A DNA stretch of 64,000 nt from Ifrita kowaldi. Lineage: Eukaryota; Chordata; Aves; Passeriformes; Cinclosomatidae. Location of the stretch: assembly GCA_013398055.1 (NCBI GenBank), contig VZRS01004414.1, positions 686,604-750,603 on the forward strand. The letters are read 5' to 3'. Numbering within the stretch: the first letter of the stretch is position 1; each line of letters starts with the position of its first letter. The notes under the pieces are model-generated. The model was not told where the DNA came from. It was given only the letters and a program-made list of their open reading frames with translations, and did not search any database. Both the position numbers and the translations under genes were made by a program. This document shows positions 61,333-64,000 of this stretch, in pieces.

Positions 61333-62586
61333 ATGCCTATAAGAGACAACATTCGTTAAAACTAGTCCATCCAAAACAAGCCCCTGCTGCCTGGTCATTC
61401 TAAGAACTGGGGCTTTATTCGTTCCCTTTTGCAGCCAGACAAAGGTTTCTCATGAGAACTTTCTTAACTCCCCTGGAGTGACAAGTGGGTGACCACACAG
61501 CACAAGTTCTTGTGCTTGTCAGGGAGTGTCTTGCCAGATATTCCCTCCCACACCCCTGAAGTCCTTCTTTGCTGTTCTAGCAGGTGTTAGTTCAAATACA
61601 GAAATTATGGGCAGTGCTCACGTTCCACATGCACTCAGCCCACAGTTTTCTGTGTGAAAAGTGAGTACACCTTATATCTGCAGTCAGTTTCTCTGTTCAA
61701 AATTTGACAGCTAGTCCTGCAAGAAGCTCTTTCAGTCAGGCAGCCTGATGGTTCTGTGCTGGTTTTACCTAACTGCAAGACTGGGGTGAGCAGAAATTGT
61801 GCATGGCCATACAGATATTTCCTTAGAGATAAACATTTAATCAACTGCCTTGGGCTGTGTCTTTGTTCTTGGAGACAAAACTTGCTGGTGGTGTTGTACA
61901 TGAGAGGTGTTTTGGTGCCCTCCTACTGCTTCTTTGTACTTCTGCACCTCCCTGGCCCCAAGCATCACATAGCTCATGCAGTTCTGTCCCTCTGCTTCTC
62001 AGTAAGAACTGACCATAACATCCATTAGGGTAAAACCAGCATGTTTAGGCTTTGAATTTTTCCTCCAGTCCAGCCTCAGGCTTTGCATGTGCCAGAGCAT
62101 GCAGCTGCCTTTCACCTGGGCCAGAGCTCAATGTTTTTGGCAATGGTTTCTGGTTTTACCTGGCTCACAGTGACAATCTATAGGAACTCCTCACACTCAT
62201 GGAAATATGGTAGATGTGTCCTGCAGTTTGGTGGGACTTTTTGTTTGGTTTCTTTTTAAAAAGTTATGAATCCCTCATTCACTAATAAGTGTGTTTACTT
62301 GGCATAGGAAGTCTCTCATGATCTAATTTTCTTTCATTCTACATCTATGAAAAAATAAACTTCGTGAAGTCAGTGCTGTGGACTTAGAATTCAACATTTT
62401 TCTGCAGCCCAGGTTTCAGCTGTAAGTCCATGAGAATATCCCACTTTCCTATTAATTTGTATCAGCTAGGTTTCACCACTTCTACTATGAGAATTTTGAT
62501 TTGCCAAGAACACGAACAACAACGTGCCTGAAATGTGTCTGACAGATACTTTTACCAACATCCCTCAGGTGTTGGCTGACATAATA
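61333..62586. other. Unique sequence leading into the satellite
   Basis: No gene is supported. A near-perfect inverted repeat pair lies at 61757-61770 and 62027-62041. The last 100 bases are unique sequence with a small CCAACA...TGTTGG hairpin at 62555-62575, after which telomere-like hexamers begin abruptly at 62587. Confidence 0.6.
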
Positions 62587-62834
62587 CCCTAACCCTAAAC
62601 CTAAACCTAACCCTAGGTGGAGACAGAAATTTGGCATTGGGCTGAGGCTACTGCCAAGAAGAAAGAAGGGAGCAGAGATGGGGCAGTGTTGTTCTCCCCT
62701 TGGCGTGCATTTCGCATTGTGAGTGTCGCTGGAGCTTTGGGCTTTGTGGTTTCCTTGAACCTTAACCCTAGGCATAACATTAATCCTAACCCTAGGTGGA
62801 GCCAGAAATCTGGAATTGGGCTGAGGGAAGTGCC

Positions 62835-62840
62835 AAGAAG
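62835..62840. repeat. Left target-site duplication (AAGAAG)
   Basis: AAGAAG directly precedes the TG end of the nested LTR and recurs at 63228-63233. The intact neighbouring satellite unit reads GCCAAGAAGAAAGAAGGG, the expected empty site with one copy. Confidence 0.82.
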
Positions 62841-63227
62841 TGTTACTGTTTTCTCCTGGTTCCGTGGGGTCCCGCGCCTCCCAAAGATGCCAGGGCAAAT
62901 TCAGTAAAAGAGTTAGTAACAAAGACGCTGGGAAGGGAATTTGCTGTGGCCTTTATTCCGAGAGGTGAGTTTATCAGATCCTCACCCACGAAGGGGAGGC
63001 AAGCAAATCTGAGGTACAAATGGCCAAAACAGGTTTTTCTCGGGCATAGGGGAAGGCGGGATCAGGGAGAAGGGACAAATGGGAGAGCCCAAGAGGAAGG
63101 ACAAGGGGCCAAGGCCATCAGCCAACCGTGTAGTGCAAACTACAATACATTAACTTCACAGAAACTTCTAACCTGAGGAAAGCCTCATGGTAGCTTTAAC
63201 ATACAGGTGTGTTCAATGATTGCCACA
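62841..63227 (-). mobile_element. Solo LTR, third family, nested in the satellite
   Basis: A 387-bp segment interrupts one satellite unit. It starts TGTTACTG, ends GCCACA and is flanked by AAGAAG on both sides. On the - strand it opens TGTGGCAATC and carries AATAAA (+ strand 62952-62957) about 110 bases before its end, giving a normal U3-R-U5 order; no clear TATA box is seen. It shares no obvious sequence with the provirus at 2746 or the LTR at 20782. The satellite resumes in register after the right duplication. The frame at 62485-62922 on the - strand and those at 62796-63176 on the + strand cross LTR and satellite and are not genes. Confidence 0.85.
62952..62957 (-). promoter_or_regulatory. 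Polyadenylation signal of the nested LTR
   Basis: AATAAA on the - strand, at a position within the LTR that suits the R region. It supports the - orientation of this element. Confidence 0.6.
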
Positions 63228-63233
63228 AAGAAG
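63228..63233. repeat. Right target-site duplication (AAGAAG)
   Basis: Exact copy of 62835-62840, directly after the CA end of the nested LTR. Confidence 0.82.
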
Positions 63234-64000
63234 AAAGAAGGGAGCAAGGTTGGGGCAGTGTTTCGCTCAACTTTGCATGCCTTTCGAATTGTCTGTGTCC
63301 CTGGTGCTCTGGGCTTTGTGGTTTACTGACTATTAACCCTAGGCGTAACCCTATCCCTAACCCTAACCCTAACCCTAGACGCAGCTTAAGAAACACCTTT
63401 AGTCTTAGGCGACTTCCAATCAAAAAGAAACCAAGGCTGAAGAGCTGGGGAAGTGGTGCCCTCTCCTTGGCAAGCCTTTTGCCTTGTAAGTGTCCCTAAA
63501 TATCCGGGCTTTGTGGTTTTCCGAACTAGAAAAAAAAGCGTACCACTAACACTTACACTAGCCGAAACCCTGACTCTAGACGCAGACTAAGAAAAAACAT
63601 AGGACTTAGGCGAGTTAAAATAAGAAAGAAAAGAAATCTGAAAGGCTGGGGCAGTATCACACTTCCCTTGGCATGCCATTCGCATTGTCGGTGTACCAGG
63701 AGATGAGGGATTTGTGGTTTTCATAACCCTACACTAGGAGAAAAACTAACACTTAACCTAGATTGAGAAAAAAATCACTCACTGGGCAGGGGTGATTGCA
63801 GAGAAGAAAGAAGGGAAAAAGGTTGAGGCAGTGTTGCGCTCACCTTGGGCTGCCTTTCTCATTGTGAGTGTTCCTGGAAATCTAGGATTTGTGGTTTTCT
63901 TACTGCTAACCCTAGGCGTAACCCTAACCCTAGCCCTAGTTTTTGAAAAAAATTGCACACTGGGCAGCGGCGAATCAGGAAAAGAAAGCAAGGGGGAAGG

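Larger units (their letters stand above)
62587..64000 (+). repeat. Subtelomere-like satellite with interspersed CCCTAA hexamers
   Basis: A unit of about 170-200 bp recurs at least five times, plus a partial copy at the window end. Each unit starts with perfect or decayed CCCTAA blocks ending CCCTAGG or CCTAGAC. A body follows whose landmarks are AAGAAAGAAGGG, GGGGCAGTGTT, CCTTGGCRTGC, TTTCGCATTGT and GGGCTTTGTGGTTT. The AAGAAAG landmark recurs near 62660, 62836 (split), 63231, 63423, 63623, 63803 and 63977. Telomeric blocks are at 62587-62617, 62761-62796, 63335-63380 and 63906-63937. Units differ at many sites, so this is an old array. It continues past the window. Frames within it, such as 62617-62907, 63209-63499 and the - strand frames, are repeat sequence and not genes. 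Confidence 0.9.

Noticed and set aside
62485..63499. Frames of 145 codons (-) and 96-126 codons (+), with repeated NPNPN- or GLGLGLG-like strings, as low-complexity proteins
   Set aside because: The repeated residues are translations of telomeric hexamers, and the frames run across satellite and LTR boundaries.
1..64000. CRISPR arrays, operons, tRNA and rRNA genes
   Set aside because: None are visible. The sequence is vertebrate nuclear DNA, and the only tandem arrays are simple repeats and the telomere-associated satellite.

Overview
The window looks like AT-rich vertebrate, and specifically avian, nuclear DNA that is almost entirely non-coding. The bird assignment rests on CR1 (chicken repeat 1) LINE 3' ends, including their ATTCTATGATTCT-type tails, at about 11030, 25640, 32431 and 51135. 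It is supported by compact endogenous retroviral elements with 6-bp target duplications and by the lack of any mammalian-type Alu, L1 or B1 repeat. I cannot name the species. I found no host protein-coding gene, tRNA, rRNA or CRISPR array. The open reading frames outside repeats are short (about 60-130 codons), mutually overlapping and unrecognisable, as expected by chance in 64 kb.

Layout from left to right. Positions 1-2739 are unique AT-rich sequence. Positions 2740-4816 hold a complete but gutted endogenous retrovirus on the + strand: 6-bp duplication, 353-bp LTR, primer-binding site, leader with splice donor, N-terminal gag remnant, large deletion, broken env remnant with transmembrane subunit, polypurine tract, second 353-bp LTR, and the same 6-bp duplication. 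Positions 4817-20775 are unique sequence with a CR1 fragment and simple repeats. Positions 20776-21463 are a solo LTR of a different, CpG-richer family, probably on the - strand, again with a 6-bp duplication. Positions 21464-62586 are a long gene desert with three more CR1 pieces (one weak), an AT-rich low-complexity block at about 31565, a 17-base N gap inside a poly-T run at 33453, and AT and other microsatellites.

The right end, 62587-64000, is a tandem satellite of roughly 170-200-bp units separated by perfect and degenerate CCCTAA telomeric hexamers. One unit is interrupted by a 387-bp solo LTR on the - strand, with a 6-bp AAGAAG duplication whose empty site can be read in the neighbouring unit. 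The CCCTAA orientation is the reverse of what a chromosome end lying to the right would show, so this is an interstitial or inverted subtelomere-like block, or the assembly is reversed there.

No genes work together here in a pathway. The biology is a history of retroelement insertions: three LTR elements of three families, each with a 6-bp duplication typical of class II (alpha/beta-like) retroviral integrases, plus CR1 retroposition. The most informative points are the env reading frame that runs through the polypurine tract into the LTR, and the LTR nested precisely in the telomere-associated satellite. I did not find evidence for a new functional system.
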